A stretch of 64,000 nt of DNA from Impatiens glandulifera. Lineage: Eukaryota > Streptophyta > Magnoliopsida > Ericales > Balsaminaceae. The stretch is taken from assembly GCF_907164915.1 (NCBI RefSeq), contig NC_061862.1, positions 90,010,846-90,074,845 on the forward strand, in the 5' to 3' direction. Under the pieces are notes generated by a model, which was given only the letters and a program-made list of their open reading frames with translations, had not been told where the DNA came from and ran no database searches. Of the stretch, positions 1 to 11,465 are shown one piece after another. The stretch's first letter is position 1. Each line of letters begins with the position of its first letter. The position numbers and the translations under genes were made by a program.

Positions 1-747
1 TATAGGTATATATGCCTTAATTCTTTTTTTAGTTTTCTATTGATTTTTTCATAAGTTGTTTAATTTACTAATTTTCTATTTTTTAATTATTTCATAAAAA
101 CACTCGTGTTTATATTTTTAATTCCCGAAGAATAGAATCACTTTTTTTTTTTTTTTTTAATTCTCATGTTTTATTTATTATCGTTAGTTTAATTTTATAT
201 AATATTTATAACATATAAATTTGATAAAGTAGAATTTTTAAAATTTATCATGTTAAATTATTAAATTTTTTTCATCTACTTTTTTATTATTGTAATATAA
301 TTTTTTTAATTAAATATTTACTTAATTTTAAATTCAATTGTTCGATAAAATATTTAATTTTGAAAATTATGTATATGTATATAAAAAATAAAATATCAAT
401 CTGCTAAAAAAATAAAATGATTATATCTTAATTTTTTTTTAAAAAGATCACCAAACTAATAAAAATTCTCCACCTACCTATGGTCTCTACGATCAAAAAC
501 CATCTTTTAGTACATCTTTAGAAAAAAAAAACATTAGACTCATTTAATAGTGACAATATTTGTAAATTTGCAACAAAATTTTACTCTGAATATTTTACAT
601 GTCAAGACATTATTGTATTGAAATATGAATCAGCACATTATATTTTGATGTGATGTAAAATTTGAAGATTTTTACACTTGTTGAGTTGTGTCAACAATTA
701 ACAGAGTAGGCGATCAAAAATTTATATTAGGTTGACTTGATTGATTT
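1..747. other. AT-rich intergenic DNA
   Basis: This stretch is very AT-rich, with homopolymer A and T runs. I see no convincing open frame, RNA or element end. It may be the interior of the hAT element whose 3' end follows, but no coding similarity is visible. Confidence 0.6.
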
Positions 748-909
748 ATTTTGTTTTAACATTATATGTTTTTACCGCTACTACTGAGCGAACATTTTCA
801 ACAATGAAGGAGGTGAAAACGAAACTTCGTAATAAAATGAATGATGATTTTTTTACCGACTGTTTAACACTATATATTGAACGAGATTTAGCTAAAGATG
901 TGATATAGA
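748..909 (+). pseudogene. hAT transposase C-terminal dimerization domain remnant
   Basis: The forward frame ending in TAG at 907-909 reads ATTERTFSTMK followed by a basic LRNKM segment, and then LTLYIERDLAKD just before the stop. This is the layout of the C-terminal dimerization region of plant hAT (TTF-type zinc finger) transposases, where an ATxERxFS motif precedes an LRxxM motif and a YIERD motif. Only about 50 codons are recognisable, and an in-frame TGA lies just upstream (735-737), so the rest of the transposase (zinc finger and RNase-H-like core) is missing or unrecognisable. It sits 140 bp before a typical hAT 3' end, which supports the call. The copy is dead. Confidence 0.8.
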
Positions 910-958
910 TATTGATAAGTTTTATGTTGTAAAATTTTGTAGAGCTCAACTTATTTAA

Positions 959-964
<6 letters not shown>

Positions 965-1029
<65 letters not shown>
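965..1029. repeat. (TA)n microsatellite
   Basis: About 64 bp of pure TA dinucleotide lies between the hAT coding remnant and the hAT 3' end. Confidence 0.97.
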
Positions 1030-1036
<7 letters not shown>

Positions 1037-1046
1037 CATTAAATTT

Positions 1047-1083
1047 TAGCCCACCCCAACTTTAAATCCTGGGTCCGTCCCTA
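1047..1083 (+). mobile_element. hAT element 3' terminus
   Basis: The stretch ends in TTTAAATCCTGGGTCCGTCC followed by CTA. Its reverse complement begins TAGGGACGGACCCAG, close to the common plant hAT terminal repeat CAGGGGCGGAGCCAG. A related end occurs on the MITE at 40863-41095. The matching 5' terminus is not in the window, and the flank is a TA microsatellite, so no 8-bp target duplication can be assigned. Confidence 0.65.
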
Positions 1084-1108
1084 TCTATATATATATATAT
1101 ATATAAAT

Positions 1109-1190
1109 GATAAACCCAACGAAATTTCAGCGAAAGCAAGACCACGAATCCTACATGGTCTGCCACGTAGGTAGGAGAGAGAAAAAAAAA
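1109..1190 (+). repeat. MULE left terminal inverted repeat
   Basis: It starts GATAAACCCAACGAAA, passes through CCACGAATCCTAC and a CCACGT-containing segment, and ends in GAGAGAAAAAA. The right terminus read in reverse has the same order of blocks with scattered substitutions and a few small insertions. Confidence 0.9.
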
Positions 1191-1470
1191 ATCACTAATT
1201 CGACTTCATTTATTTCTCACTTCATTTATTTCTCTCTCTGAAACTTCTCCGACGTCATTTATTTTTTCCCTGAAACCTCTCCGGCGTTATTTATTTCTCT
1301 CCATGAAACCTCTCCAGCGAAACCCCATGATACTGTTTTTACCGATCTAGTTATTTAGTTTTTTGTTTTTACAGATCTAGTTATTTAGGGTTTAGGGATT
1401 TATTTCAGTTTGTTATTCAACTGCATTAGTGCTTCGTTTTTGTATGATGATGAACTGTTTGAACTTTTAG

Positions 1471-3991
1471 GAAACCAGCACTGCTGAAGCACCAAACTTG
1501 AATAACACAGTAGATGAAACACTGAACCTGAACAAATTCACCCCTATTGTTGAACCTGAAAGGTACCCGGTTGTTGGTATAAAAAATGTAGATTTCGGGA
1601 CCCAAGAGGGTCATTTCGGGAACCAAAAGGGTGGTTTCGGGACCCAAAAGTATGGTTTCTAGACAAAAAATGATGGTTTCGGGACCCATGGGTCGTTTCA
1701 GGACCTGAAAGGGTGGTTTCGGAACCCGAAAATATGGTTTCGGGACTCGAAAGTATGGTTTCTGGATCAAGAAATGCAGGTTTCAAGACCCTAGTGGGTT
1801 GTTTCGGGACCCAAAAGGGTAGTTTCGGGACCCAAAAGGGTGGTTTCATGAGTGGTTTCAAGAGTGGCTTCAAGACCCAAAAGGGTGTTTTTGGACGTAT
1901 TTCTTACGGTTACACTTATATTTTGCGGTCACATTCCTAGTGTTGGAATGACATTTTCCTCTAAAGAACAACTTTTTGAATTCTACACATTATATTTCCA
2001 CTTAACTGGATTCGACATTACCAAGTTAAGGAGGAAAAATGTAGGTGGTAAAAGGAAATACTTCAGCATTGGTTGTGCCAAGAGTTTTATGAAAAAATCG
2101 AAGGCCAAAAATAAATTTCATCAGCCTAGACCAATAACGAAGACAAATTGTAAAGCAAAGATTAATGTTGTTATTCGGAATGAAGAGGAATATGTGATAA
2201 CACGTATTTGTCTTGAGCACAACCATACATTAAGCCATAAGAGGATACGTCATGTTAGATTCTACAAAGTAATAGACATAAATGTAAAGAGAATATTGGA
2301 TACAAATGATGAAGCTGAAATAACTATGGAAAAAACATTTCAATCCCTTGTAGTGGAAGCTAAAGGGTATGAAAACATGTTTTTCGATGAGAGAACATGT
2401 TGAAATTACGTTATAGAAGCACGAAGGTTGTGGTTAGGGAGTGAGGATACTGAAGCACTCACTAATTATTTCTTAAGAATGCAAACCAGGAACTCCAACT
2501 TCTTCTACCTTATTGATTTGGAGGAAGAATTCCGAATTAAAAACGTGTTTTGGGTAGATGGTAGGTGCATGGCTGCCTTTGAAGATTTTCATTATGTTAT
2601 CTCTTTCAATACAACCTATTTGACAAATCGCTTTGACATGTCGTTCGCTCCGTTTGTTGGAGTTAATCATCATGGTCAATCCATTTTACTTGGATGTGAC
2701 TTATTGTCAAGTGAAGATTCAAATTCTTTCACTTGGTTGGAATGTATGGATTATAGACCTCCAAATGCCATAATCACAGATCAATGTCGATCCATGGCGA
2801 TTGCAATTGAGAAGGTATTTCCTAAAACTCATTATCGATTTTGTTTGTGGAATATAATGAAGAAACTTCCTATAAAACTTGGAAGCCATACTGAATATCA
2901 TCTAATAAAGAAAAGGCTGAAAAACATAGTATATAACTCCATAAATATTCAACAATGCGAATAGGATTGGAATAGACTAATGGAAGATTATCATCTGGAA
3001 GATAATGTTTGGTTGAAATCTTTGTTTTTGGAAAGATCTAAATGGATACTTGTTTATGTGAAAGGACAATTTTGGGCCGAGATGTCAACATCTCAACGGA
3101 TTGAAAGTATGAACGCCTTCTTTGATGACTACGTGCAGTCCAAAACATCCCTCAAACAATTCGTCGAGCAATATGATAAAGAAATTATATTTCCAATCAT
3201 TTAATTCTTTGATACCAACTGTAGTGGATTTTGCCTTTGAAAGGCAATACCAAACCTTCTACACTCCAGATATATTTATATTGGTTCAAGAAGAAGTTAG
3301 AGGGTTGATGTTGTGCGACATCTCAGTCATTGAAGAGGAATGGACAACTTGTATATTTAGAGTTGAGGAAATCATTTTGGGGGTTAATGGAGAACATGTA
3401 AGAAATGTTTCTTACAAAGTGCATTATACCGAAATTGATTGCAATGTGAAATGTCAATGTCGATTGTTTGAGTTCAAAAGCATTTTGTGTAGGCATATCA
3501 TGGATGTGTTGAAAAAAATGAGGGTGAATGAGGTACCAATGTATTATATAATGGATCGGTGACGTAAAGATATTAAGCGTGGGTATCAAAATATCACCAA
3601 CATTTATGATTCAGATATGTCTGTGGAAGAAAAAAAACGTCACAATATTCTAACTCGATTGATGCAAGAGGTTCAACAAGTTGAAGTAAAATCTGAAGTC
3701 AATTGTTCTTTTTGGATGAACAGAATAAAAGGCTTGATGGAACAGTTTATGTCACTTAATCATGGAAGCACAGAAGTATCTAAAGACAAAAGCACAGAAG
3801 CATCTCCATCCCCATCTCCCTCAACATCCATTTTGATACACTCTCCTAACAAAATTAAAAGTCGAGGACGACCACCAACAAAGAGGAAACAATCTTTAAT
3901 TGAGAAAATCCCCAAGACGCCGAGATTAAAAAAGAAGGGAAATACGGCCACAACATCTATAATTTTGGATTCAACACAACAACAACAATGA
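1471..3991 (+). pseudogene. MULE transposase (FAR1/FHY3-like), degenerate
   Basis: This was the transposase that moved the element. In order I see an open N-terminal segment (from 1471, just after an AG acceptor-like site) that runs into heptapeptide repeats coded by the 21-bp array; a FAR1-type DNA-binding zinc domain (about 1948-2250, with the terminal CLEHNH motif); the MULE RNase-H-like core (about 2520-3180, with FAPFVGVNHHGQSILLGC and a downstream SQRIESMN motif); a SWIM zinc finger (CQCRLFEFKSILCRH, about 3448-3500); and a basic C-terminal tail to 3991. Breaks: TGA near 2401, TAG near 2962, a frameshift near 3180 and TGA near 3560. The first catalytic Asp of the core, expected in the F-D-TTY motif, is Asn here (FNTTY). 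The Asp in ITDQ and the Glu in RIESM remain. A few residues after SFTWL also seem to be lost. It is certainly inactive. Confidence 0.92.
1591..1886 (+). repeat. 21-bp repeat array 1 (MULE)
   Basis: About 14 imperfect units follow the pattern GGTTTCGGGACCCAAAAGGGT. The core TTTCGGGACCCGAAA is a palindrome. The period equals seven codons, and one frame reads GFGTQKG-like heptapeptides continuous with the transposase N-terminal segment. The array lies about 400 bp inside the left TIR. Confidence 0.92.
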
Positions 3992-4261
3992 AATGATCCA
4001 CTTTCGACTCAATTATCCTTCACATCACTTTTGTCCTCTCAAATATATGTCAAAGATAATGCGTGTGGGGATAACATTCAACGAAGATAGTAACTTGGAA
4101 TATTTTTACGTTTTGTCATATTTTTAACGAAGATAGTATTTATATGATCATGTTGTCACTTAGAATATTTTTATGTTTTGTAATATTTTTAACGAAGATA
4201 GTATTTATATGATCATGTTCTCACTTTGAATATTTTTATGTTTTTGTCATATTTATGTTGG

Positions 4262-4578
4262 TGGTTTCAGATCCTGAAAGTGTGGTTTTGGGACAAGAAA
4301 TGTTGATTTATCATCCCGAAACCGTTATTTCAGGATCCGAAAGGGTGGTTTCGGGGCCCGAAAGGGTAGTTTCGAGACCTGAAAGATTGGTTTCGGGTCT
4401 CAAAATTAAGGTTTCCGGGACAAGAAATGTTGGTTTCTTGTCCCAAAATCATGGTTTTGGGATAATAAATGTTGGTTTCTAGTCTCGAAATCATAGTTTC
4501 AGGACCCGAAAGATTGGTTTCTTGTCCCGAAATCTTGATTTCGCGACCCGAAAGAGTGATTCAGAACAAGAAATGTTT
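4262..4578 (+). repeat. 21-bp repeat array 2 (MULE)
   Basis: About 15 units of the same GGTTTCGGGACCCGAAA-based repeat follow the 3' end of the transposase, separated from it by three copies of an AACGAAGATAGTATTTATATGA-type short repeat (about 4080-4215). Confidence 0.9.
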
Positions 4579-5754
4579 GTTTGTAATTGAATATAATTAT
4601 AATTGAATATAATCGAATATAATTGAATATAATTGAAGACTAGAAAATACTACAATATACTACTTATTTAAATACAAATTATACGTTTCAGGAAAATCTT
4701 CCTTTAAAATGTCTAAAAGTTTCTGAAAGATATTGTTCAAATTTTTGTTTAAATTTGAACGAACGATAAATGTACAGAATTTGACTCGTAAAGTTTCAAG
4801 CATTCTCTTTCTCTACAAAAAATGATAATTCAGCAGTTATTAAAAATTTATAAAACAATTAAAATTTGAAATAGGTAACTTATATTTGTTTTGGTTATAC
4901 CACAATCCCATTTTACATTGCCCAAATAAGTTTGAATATGTTTCATACAGTATATTGCGCAATCTGTTGTATTTGAACTGTCATCCCAAGCTAATTTCAA
5001 AACTTTGAACGAGAATTTAGCAATTTTGGTTGCGATGTTCAGGTCGATAGTTTTGAAGAACTTCACAAAGTTTTCTATCTATTTTACCAAAGAAGTTAAT
5101 AAACACTTTAACATACAAACACGTTCATACAAACACTTCAACATTACCAGTGTCCGAGTTGTGACATATTTATCTTCCCATAGCATTTTTTGGGGCAGTG
5201 GGAGGTTGTCGATGATTTCGATTACTCTCTTTTGCATATTGATGCAAACAATATAATAGTGACTTTCGTATAAAATTAGAAAAATATCTGAAAAAATATG
5301 ACCAAGATTCAGATGATATATATGAGCAAGAATCAGATGATATAAAAATATTGGACTTACAAGATTACCATTTTCATGTCTTCGGGTGTTATTAGAAATT
5401 GTCTCATTTCTTCAATTATTTGATCAAAACAAGCTTCTGAATCTCTCCAAAAGTTCTGCAAATGAAATCAACATCAAAATAAGACCATTGGTTTAAACAA
5501 CAATGAAAGATATAGTGACTTATAGAAACGATTGTCGAAAAAATAATTTTTCCCTCGGAACATTTTTGACTATTATTACACGTAATGTGTGCCCACGCAT
5601 CAATAATACCACTTTCAACATGGCATACATTTTTTATTTATTGAAATTGCCTTATGTTGATCTTGGTATGCTCGGTTACATACAACAATTCCTTCCTGAA
5701 ACCACATAATGAAGAAAACCAAATTAGAACCACCATTTAGGGACGATGAACACC

Positions 5755-5938
5755 CATTTCAGGTCCCGAAACCACATTTTCGGGTCCTGAACCCACATTT
5801 TCGGGTATTGAAACAATATTTTCAGGTCTCGAAACCAACTTTTCAAATCCCAAAACAATCCTTTCGGGTCCTCAAACTACCATTTCAGGACCCAAAAAGG
5901 TGGTTTCGGAACTAAAAGGCTGGTTTCGGGACCCAAAA
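5755..5938 (-). repeat. 21-bp repeat array 3 (MULE)
   Basis: About nine units, inverted relative to arrays 1 and 2 (CCCGAAACCACATTTTCGGG on +), lie between coding blocks of the Ulp1-like gene, probably within an intron or a repeat-expanded exon. Confidence 0.88.
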
Positions 5939-6185
5939 ACACCATTAAACTAAGAAATATAAACATTGTTAATTACCTCGCATTTTTATCATCTTCTTTT
6001 GCAAAAATAAACCCCATAATGATTTCATCTCGGTAATCTATTTGGGCAGACTCAAAGTAAGATTGATTTATTTCCCTATTCTTCATCATATATGGAGATT
6101 GAAGGCGTGCCGGAATTTTCGCATTCTATAGGGGATTTTTTCTGACTTTTTTTAGCCATCAATTCTGTTCTTTTCTGACTAACCA

Positions 6186-6302
6186 CCACTTCAAGTACTC
6201 TCTCTTTTGGTACCCCTACTTCGGGTACTCCCTCTTTTGGTACCCCCAGTTCGGGTACTCCCTCTTTTGGTACCCCCACTTCGGTTACTCCCTCTTTTGG
6301 TA
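6186..6302 (-). repeat. 30-bp coding minisatellite in the Ulp1-like gene
   Basis: Four near-identical 30-bp units (plus-strand pattern GGTACCCCCACTTCGGGTAC then TCCCTCTTTT) encode a ten-residue repeat GVPKEGVPEV on the minus strand. More degenerate VHE/DVHEK units follow to about 6360. The reading frame is kept through the array. Confidence 0.9.
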
Positions 6303-7884
6303 CTCTCTCTTCATGTACATCATTTTCGTGTACATCCTTTTCGTGTACCCCATCTTCATGTAAACCCTCTTCATTTTTTGTAGTGGATGTTCGATTTTTG
6401 AAATATTTGTGCATGGCATCCTTAAAACGTTTATTATTGTCCATGACTTTGTATAAGATGTGCATGCCGTTGTCATACAATGACGTTGTATCCCAGCCGG
6501 AACTTAAATTTTCCAAATTTCTGGTGGCTTTGTCAATCATTAGGGTGACTTTAGAAATGAAAATCAAACTCTCTATAAAATTCGCACACTGAGGTGCTGC
6601 TGTGTTCAGATGTGTTATCTTAGATGTGGTGAATTCATATGTGGTGAATTCATAGGCGGTGAATTCATAAATGTTGCCTTCTTAGGTGTTTCCTTTTGAG
6701 GCTCAAGCACCCCCTCATATGCATCCTCGTTCGCCCCCTATCCTGATATGTCTCTTCGTACTCTCCCTCATCCCCATCTGTCTCCTCATTCTGAAGAGGT
6801 GGTAGTGGAATGCGTCCAACATTGCTTCCACATCCGAATCCTCCATTTGCCCACTCCGTATCCAGCCTAAACTTCAACTTCGTGTCATTCCAACATGATA
6901 GTATAGGAAATCGACAATTATCAACTCCTCACAGTTCAGGGTTGCTCACCCTATACACGTAGCACAACTGAAAACATATATATGTTAAAACCATTTATTT
7001 TTGCAACCAAGGAAATAAATTATTGATAACTTACGATAAGGAACGTATGTGGTCCTTGGAAATGTCGTTTTTCATTCTCCTTCCATTTTTCACATGATTT
7101 AACTAATCATTCAAGTACAAATTTGCACCAAATGAACTTTTTGATATTATCAACATCTGAAATAGATTTCAGAATTCTAAACTTGCAAGTGAAAAAAACA
7201 GATTTAAGGATTATTTAACAATGCATATACCATACATGTATGTTGTCAGCTGCAAGTGAAAAAACCATAAATGAGATATACTTGGTTAGTTGACCCAGGT
7301 GATCACACCAGAGAAAGTAACTGACAACAAATAATACGAAGTCTATCTTGAAATTGTTGTCAGTTGCTTTGTTCTCTATGATTTTCATTGGCATATCAGT
7401 CACTATAGGGAGCCATTAATAGGATTACCCCATCGAGTCCTAAATGCCTTCAACTTGTCATCAGTCTCATTATGCTCGTATTCTACAATGTCCAGCTCCC
7501 CTCTAGGGAGACCCAATATGATTTGAACATCCTCTTCTTCGATCTTCACTTCCTCGCCACTCTCTAGGTTGAATGCAATTTAGTACAGTCAAACTGTCTA
7601 ACTAGATATCGAGGGATCTCCCCGGGGTATTTTGAAAGCGCTAATGATAGGAGAGAGCCAAAGCCTATTGACTTCACAACCTAATTTTGTCCATTATACA
7701 GTAGTTGAAGAAGATTGAAAAGGCCAAAAGATGAGGTCCTAGTTAAAAATAAGTTGTGGGGGTGCTTTGGGGGCTGTTTTGGTTTCTTGGGCATTCCTTT
7801 TACGTTTATTTGCTCTAAAAAAAATAAAAGATAAGCATTTAAAAACCACGAAGCAGATAGATAATCAAATAAATGAACCAATTC

Positions 7885-8190
7885 GAGTCCTAAAACTACG
7901 GTTTCGGGACAAGAAACCATTATATTGTGTCCTAAAAGTGTGGTTTCGGGACCCGAAACAAGCCTTTCAGGACACAATATGCAATCAATTTCAGGGACAC
8001 TCTATGGATATCAAATAAATATAACCCTAAACCATACTTTCGGGTCTCGAAACCACACTTTTGGGTCTCGAAACCACACTTTCGGGATAAGAAACCACCA
8101 TTTTAGGACCCGAAACCATACTTTCAGGTCCCGAAACTATACTTCCGGGACACAATATGCAGCTAATAAACCTTTCGGGACATAATATAT
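7885..8190 (-). repeat. 21-bp repeat array 4 (MULE)
   Basis: About 12 units in the inverted orientation lie near the 5' end of the Ulp1-like gene and about 510 bp inside the right TIR, so this array mirrors array 1. Several units carry CACAATATG spacers. Confidence 0.9.
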
Positions 8191-8615
8191 CAAAAACGTT
8201 TTTACGCTATATACTTTTCTATCGTGAAACCATAATCGCTAAACCCTAACCAATATCAAAATCATCTACGTTTAATAAAAGATAAGAATTATTATTTACC
8301 TTGGAGTCCTTGGAGATCTTGGAGTCTTGTTGGACGATATACATGGACGACCAACACCAGCCTGAAAAGAAGAGTAGTATGAACCTAGACCTACCCTAAA
8401 CCTAAATGAAGGAAGTGAAGATACACGAAGGAGAGCTTCAAAACTTACCATTTTCGATCGGAAGTAGATGAAGAAAAGAGAAAAAATTGGGATGCCGGAG
8501 CGGAGAGCCAAATCGCCAGAGAAGAGAGAGAATGATAGCCGGAAATGAGAAATAAAAAGAAGAAAGAGGGGGAATTGAGAACTGAAACGTTTTTTAATAT
8601 TTTTATATATATATA

Positions 8616-8700
8616 TTTTTCTCTCTTCTACCCACGTGGCCACGTGGAAGGCCACGTAAGATTCGTGGCCTTACTTTGTTGAAGTTTCGTTGGGTTTATC
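8616..8700 (-). repeat. MULE right terminal inverted repeat
   Basis: The reverse complement begins GATAAACCCAACGAAACTTC and then carries GGCCACGAATCTTACGTGG and a GAGAGAAAAA tail, matching the left terminus. The CCACGTGG segment is a short palindrome that is lengthened here relative to the left copy. Confidence 0.9.
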
Positions 8701-9530
8701 CTTTCTCTCATATATATATATATATATTATGACAGTTATTGGATCCACTTAAATTAAGTTGATTTCAAATAGAACTTGAGACAATTTAATGAATTTATTC
8801 CAAATCTATTTTCTTTTAGTTATTTTTTTTTGGCCAACAATGTTCAAAATTTGACTAAATTTGGGACATTGTCCTACTTTGTGTTGGGATGATTAAGGTG
8901 TACCAAAGATTATATTTTAATCGTAATATTGTAATGTACAGATCATTTTAGAAAGGACAAATGAAATGATTAAATATTGTCTATTTGTAACTAATCACTT
9001 AACCCATTTATATGGTTTATACATTAATTTTCAATTAAACATTTTGCTTAATTTAAATTAAAACAATAAAACTAAGACTCCCCTTTAAATCAGATAATAA
9101 AAAATGAACTCCTTCTATGATTTTTCTAGAACTTTCACTAAGTGTCTAAATTACTCCTAACTTTTAAGTTATTTAACTAAAAATTGATAACCAAAAGCAT
9201 CTGCAAAAGAAAAACACACACCTTTAAGTTCCTAAGTTTATTTTGGGATTATTTAAGATTACTTTAGGCTAGTATGATTTAGCTTGTGACAACCAATATA
9301 TAGTACCGTTTCAATTGCACTCTGCAGAAAGCTACAATCAAACTGGCTCTAATAGAGTTTGAATATCTTGAGATAATAAAAGAATACATTTTCACTTTTT
9401 AATGAACTCTTTTGTAATGTTAATTTATTTTAACAATACTTAATAATATATTTTTTAAAAAAAGTGATAATAAATTTATGCATGATGTAAAAACTGTTTC
9501 TTACCGCATAAAAGTTGACCCATTAATTAG
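8701..9530. other. AT-rich intergenic DNA
   Basis: A TA microsatellite at 8710-8728 is followed by low-complexity AT-rich DNA. I see no open frame or element boundary. Confidence 0.6.
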
Positions 9531-9832
9531 AAATGATAATTTTATAGTTGCATTTCGTTCGATATGGCGCACACATGTCGGACCTTTCATTTCTAGACAC
9601 GAAACCACATACATTATTTCTGCCGCACATACTATTCATGTTTACAATTTTTTCATGATCCATCGGTTTATTGTGATTCTGAAAAAATTCATATTTTAGT
9701 TTTCTGAAATTTTTATTTGTTTTTTTTCTTTTTCTTTTAATATAATTTCTTAAAATATTTAAAATTATATCTAAGTATTAAGAAGTTTAATTCATTCTAA
9801 ATTAAAATTTCTTATTAAAAAGAAATTTACTT
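9531..9832 (+). repeat. Diverged direct repeat, copy 1
   Basis: It begins GATAATTTTATAGTTG, has a central GACACGAAACCACA block and ends in a TAAAATTTCTTATT run. The same order of blocks recurs about 610 bp downstream. A short open frame across it (9478-9699) has no family resemblance and is probably chance. Confidence 0.75.
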
Positions 9833-10137
9833 TTTTACTATAAACATTGTGTTTACACGTTAAATTCTCAAGATATTTGAGACCTATCAAAACTCAAAGT
9901 TATTTTTCTTAATTCATTTAATACATTTAATAAAATATTTAAAATTGTGTTAATTAATCAGCTGATCTACTACGGACCACCCAATAAGTCAACAATCAAC
10001 CTTATTATATATCTAATATATGTAAACATTATTTTTAGAGCAAATAAGTTACCCATCAGAATAACAATCATCACTATGAATTCTCACACTTAATACATGT
10101 ATCTTCGTAAAATATGAACAAAACATTTTTGTGATAA

Positions 10138-10450
10138 TTTTTTAAGATAATTTTATAGTTGAGCATTTAGCTCGACATGACCCACTGATGTCAAATCTTT
10201 TGTGTCTAGGCACGACACCACAGGTTATTTGTGTCGCACAAACTATTCACGTTTACATTTTTTTTCACGACCCATCAGCTTATTGTGCAAAAGTCTATTG
10301 CAAAAAAAATTAATATTAAGTTATTTTGAATTTTTATTTGTTTTCTTCTTATTATTTTAATATAATTTATTAAAATACTTCAAATTATATCTAAATATTA
10401 AAAATTTTAATAAGTTTTAAATTAAAATTTCTTATTTTAAAAAGAAATAT
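10138..10450 (+). repeat. Diverged direct repeat, copy 2
   Basis: It matches 9531-9832 block for block: GATAATTTTATAGTTG, GCACGACACCACA, TTTTCACGACCCATCAGCTT and the AT-rich tail. It could be a local duplication or two copies of an unrecognised transposon. Confidence 0.75.
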
Positions 10451-11393
10451 ATACCTTTAATCATAACATTGTGCTCCAAGTCCATTATCTCTTTGATTAT
10501 TTGTGCCTATCAAAGTTTAAAATATAAAAATTAACAAAAACATTGATTCATTTATGTAATCTAAATAAACACTTACAAAAGTGGGTTAATCACTCTACCA
10601 TCTACGATCTCTTGATTCCGAAATCGAAGAAGACAACTAACAATATTAGAGGTCTAAGGCACATTTAATATCTTTAAAAAAATACACAATAGCAAGTGAC
10701 AATATTTTAGAATAAATAGATGCACTAATTTTAAGCAAGTGTATAAACCGTCCAGGAACGAATCCAAGAATTCACATTGGGGGTGAACTTAAATTTTGTG
10801 TAATAAATAATATATCAAAAAGAAAAAGAAGATGTTATATTATAATAATTAAATAGGTTAAACACTACTGAATTTAAAAACATTAAATTCATCTATAATA
10901 AAATATATATTTATATCCTTAGATAAATCTCATTCAATATAGAGTGTCAAAGAATTTGTAAAAATATTATACTCTATTTTATTGTGAAGATCATTTTTAT
11001 TGTTGAAAATGTTTAATTTATAGTGTAAAAGTTGTAAGTTATAACTAAATAAATATTTTATTAAACAGTTATAATAAAATTATAAAAATAATTGAAAAAA
11101 ATTAAATGATGTTAAATTGTAATATGAATCCAACGTAATAAAATCAAATAATTATAAACATGATAAAGTTAACCAATATATAAATTAAGAAGATAAATAG
11201 TAAGGAAACGAGAATTAAAAAAAATAATAATGAAATTATATATTTTCGAATTAAAAAAAGTAAATATAAAAAATTTAAATGAAAACAATTAGATAATATA
11301 AAATTAGTAATATATAAAATTAGTAAAATAAAATTTAAGTCTAAATAAATATATAAAAAATAAAAAGATAATTAATGATCAAATAAAATTAGG

Positions 11394-11465
<72 letters not shown>

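Larger units (their letters stand above)
4848..8451 (-). pseudogene. Ulp1-like (C48 peptidase) MULE-borne gene, degenerate
   Basis: Read on the minus strand, a probable first exon starts at ATG 8451 (MVSFEALLRVSS) and ends at a GT donor near 8300. Next come VVKSIGFGSLLSLALSKYPG (about 7680-7580), EEEDVQIILGLPRGELD (about 7530-7480) and a hydrophobic FKIDFVLFVVSYFLW block (about 7340). A block with FPILSCW and GGFGCG follows (about 6910-6800). This is the N-terminal layout seen in plant transposon-borne Ulp1 proteins. A linker with the 30-bp repeat comes next, then the C48 catalytic end: ICKRVIEIIDN (about 5240) and SSNTTDCAIYCMKHIQTY (about 4990-4930), which holds the expected catalytic Cys after Asp. 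Breaks include frameshifts near 7570 and 7415, a TGA near 6930, a TAG near 6070 and a TAG near 5090. The family cleaves SUMO-like conjugates, but any activity of this copy is ruled out. Exact exon limits are uncertain. Confidence 0.82.
1109..8700. mobile_element. Mutator-like element (MULE) with Ulp1-type second gene
   Basis: A 7.6-kb element is bounded by terminal inverted repeats beginning GATAAACCCAACGAAA on the left and, in reverse complement, on the right. Inside are a FAR1-related transposase pseudogene on + (1471-3991) and an Ulp1-protease-like pseudogene on - (4848-8451), so the two genes converge. MULEs carrying Ulp1-like genes are known in plants (Kaonashi/KI-MULE group), and the assignment to that group rests on this gene content. 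The flanks are TA-rich microsatellite-like DNA (left flank ends ATATAAAT, right flank begins CTTTCTCAT), so I could not find a clean 9-bp target duplication. Stops and frameshifts in both genes make the copy non-autonomous today. Confidence 0.88.

Noticed and set aside
1426..1940. Overlapping open frames on both strands full of FRVPKPYF- or GFGTQKG-like heptapeptides
   Set aside because: They are read-through of the 21-bp array in several frames. Only the + frame continuous with the transposase segment was kept as part of a gene.
4255..4482. Open frame with repeated VSGPERV peptides
   Set aside because: Another read-through of the 21-bp array with no flanking domain.
1100..8709. 9-bp target duplication for the MULE
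   Set aside because: The flanks (TATATAAAT and CTTTCTCAT) do not match, and the surrounding TA tracts make any shorter match meaningless.
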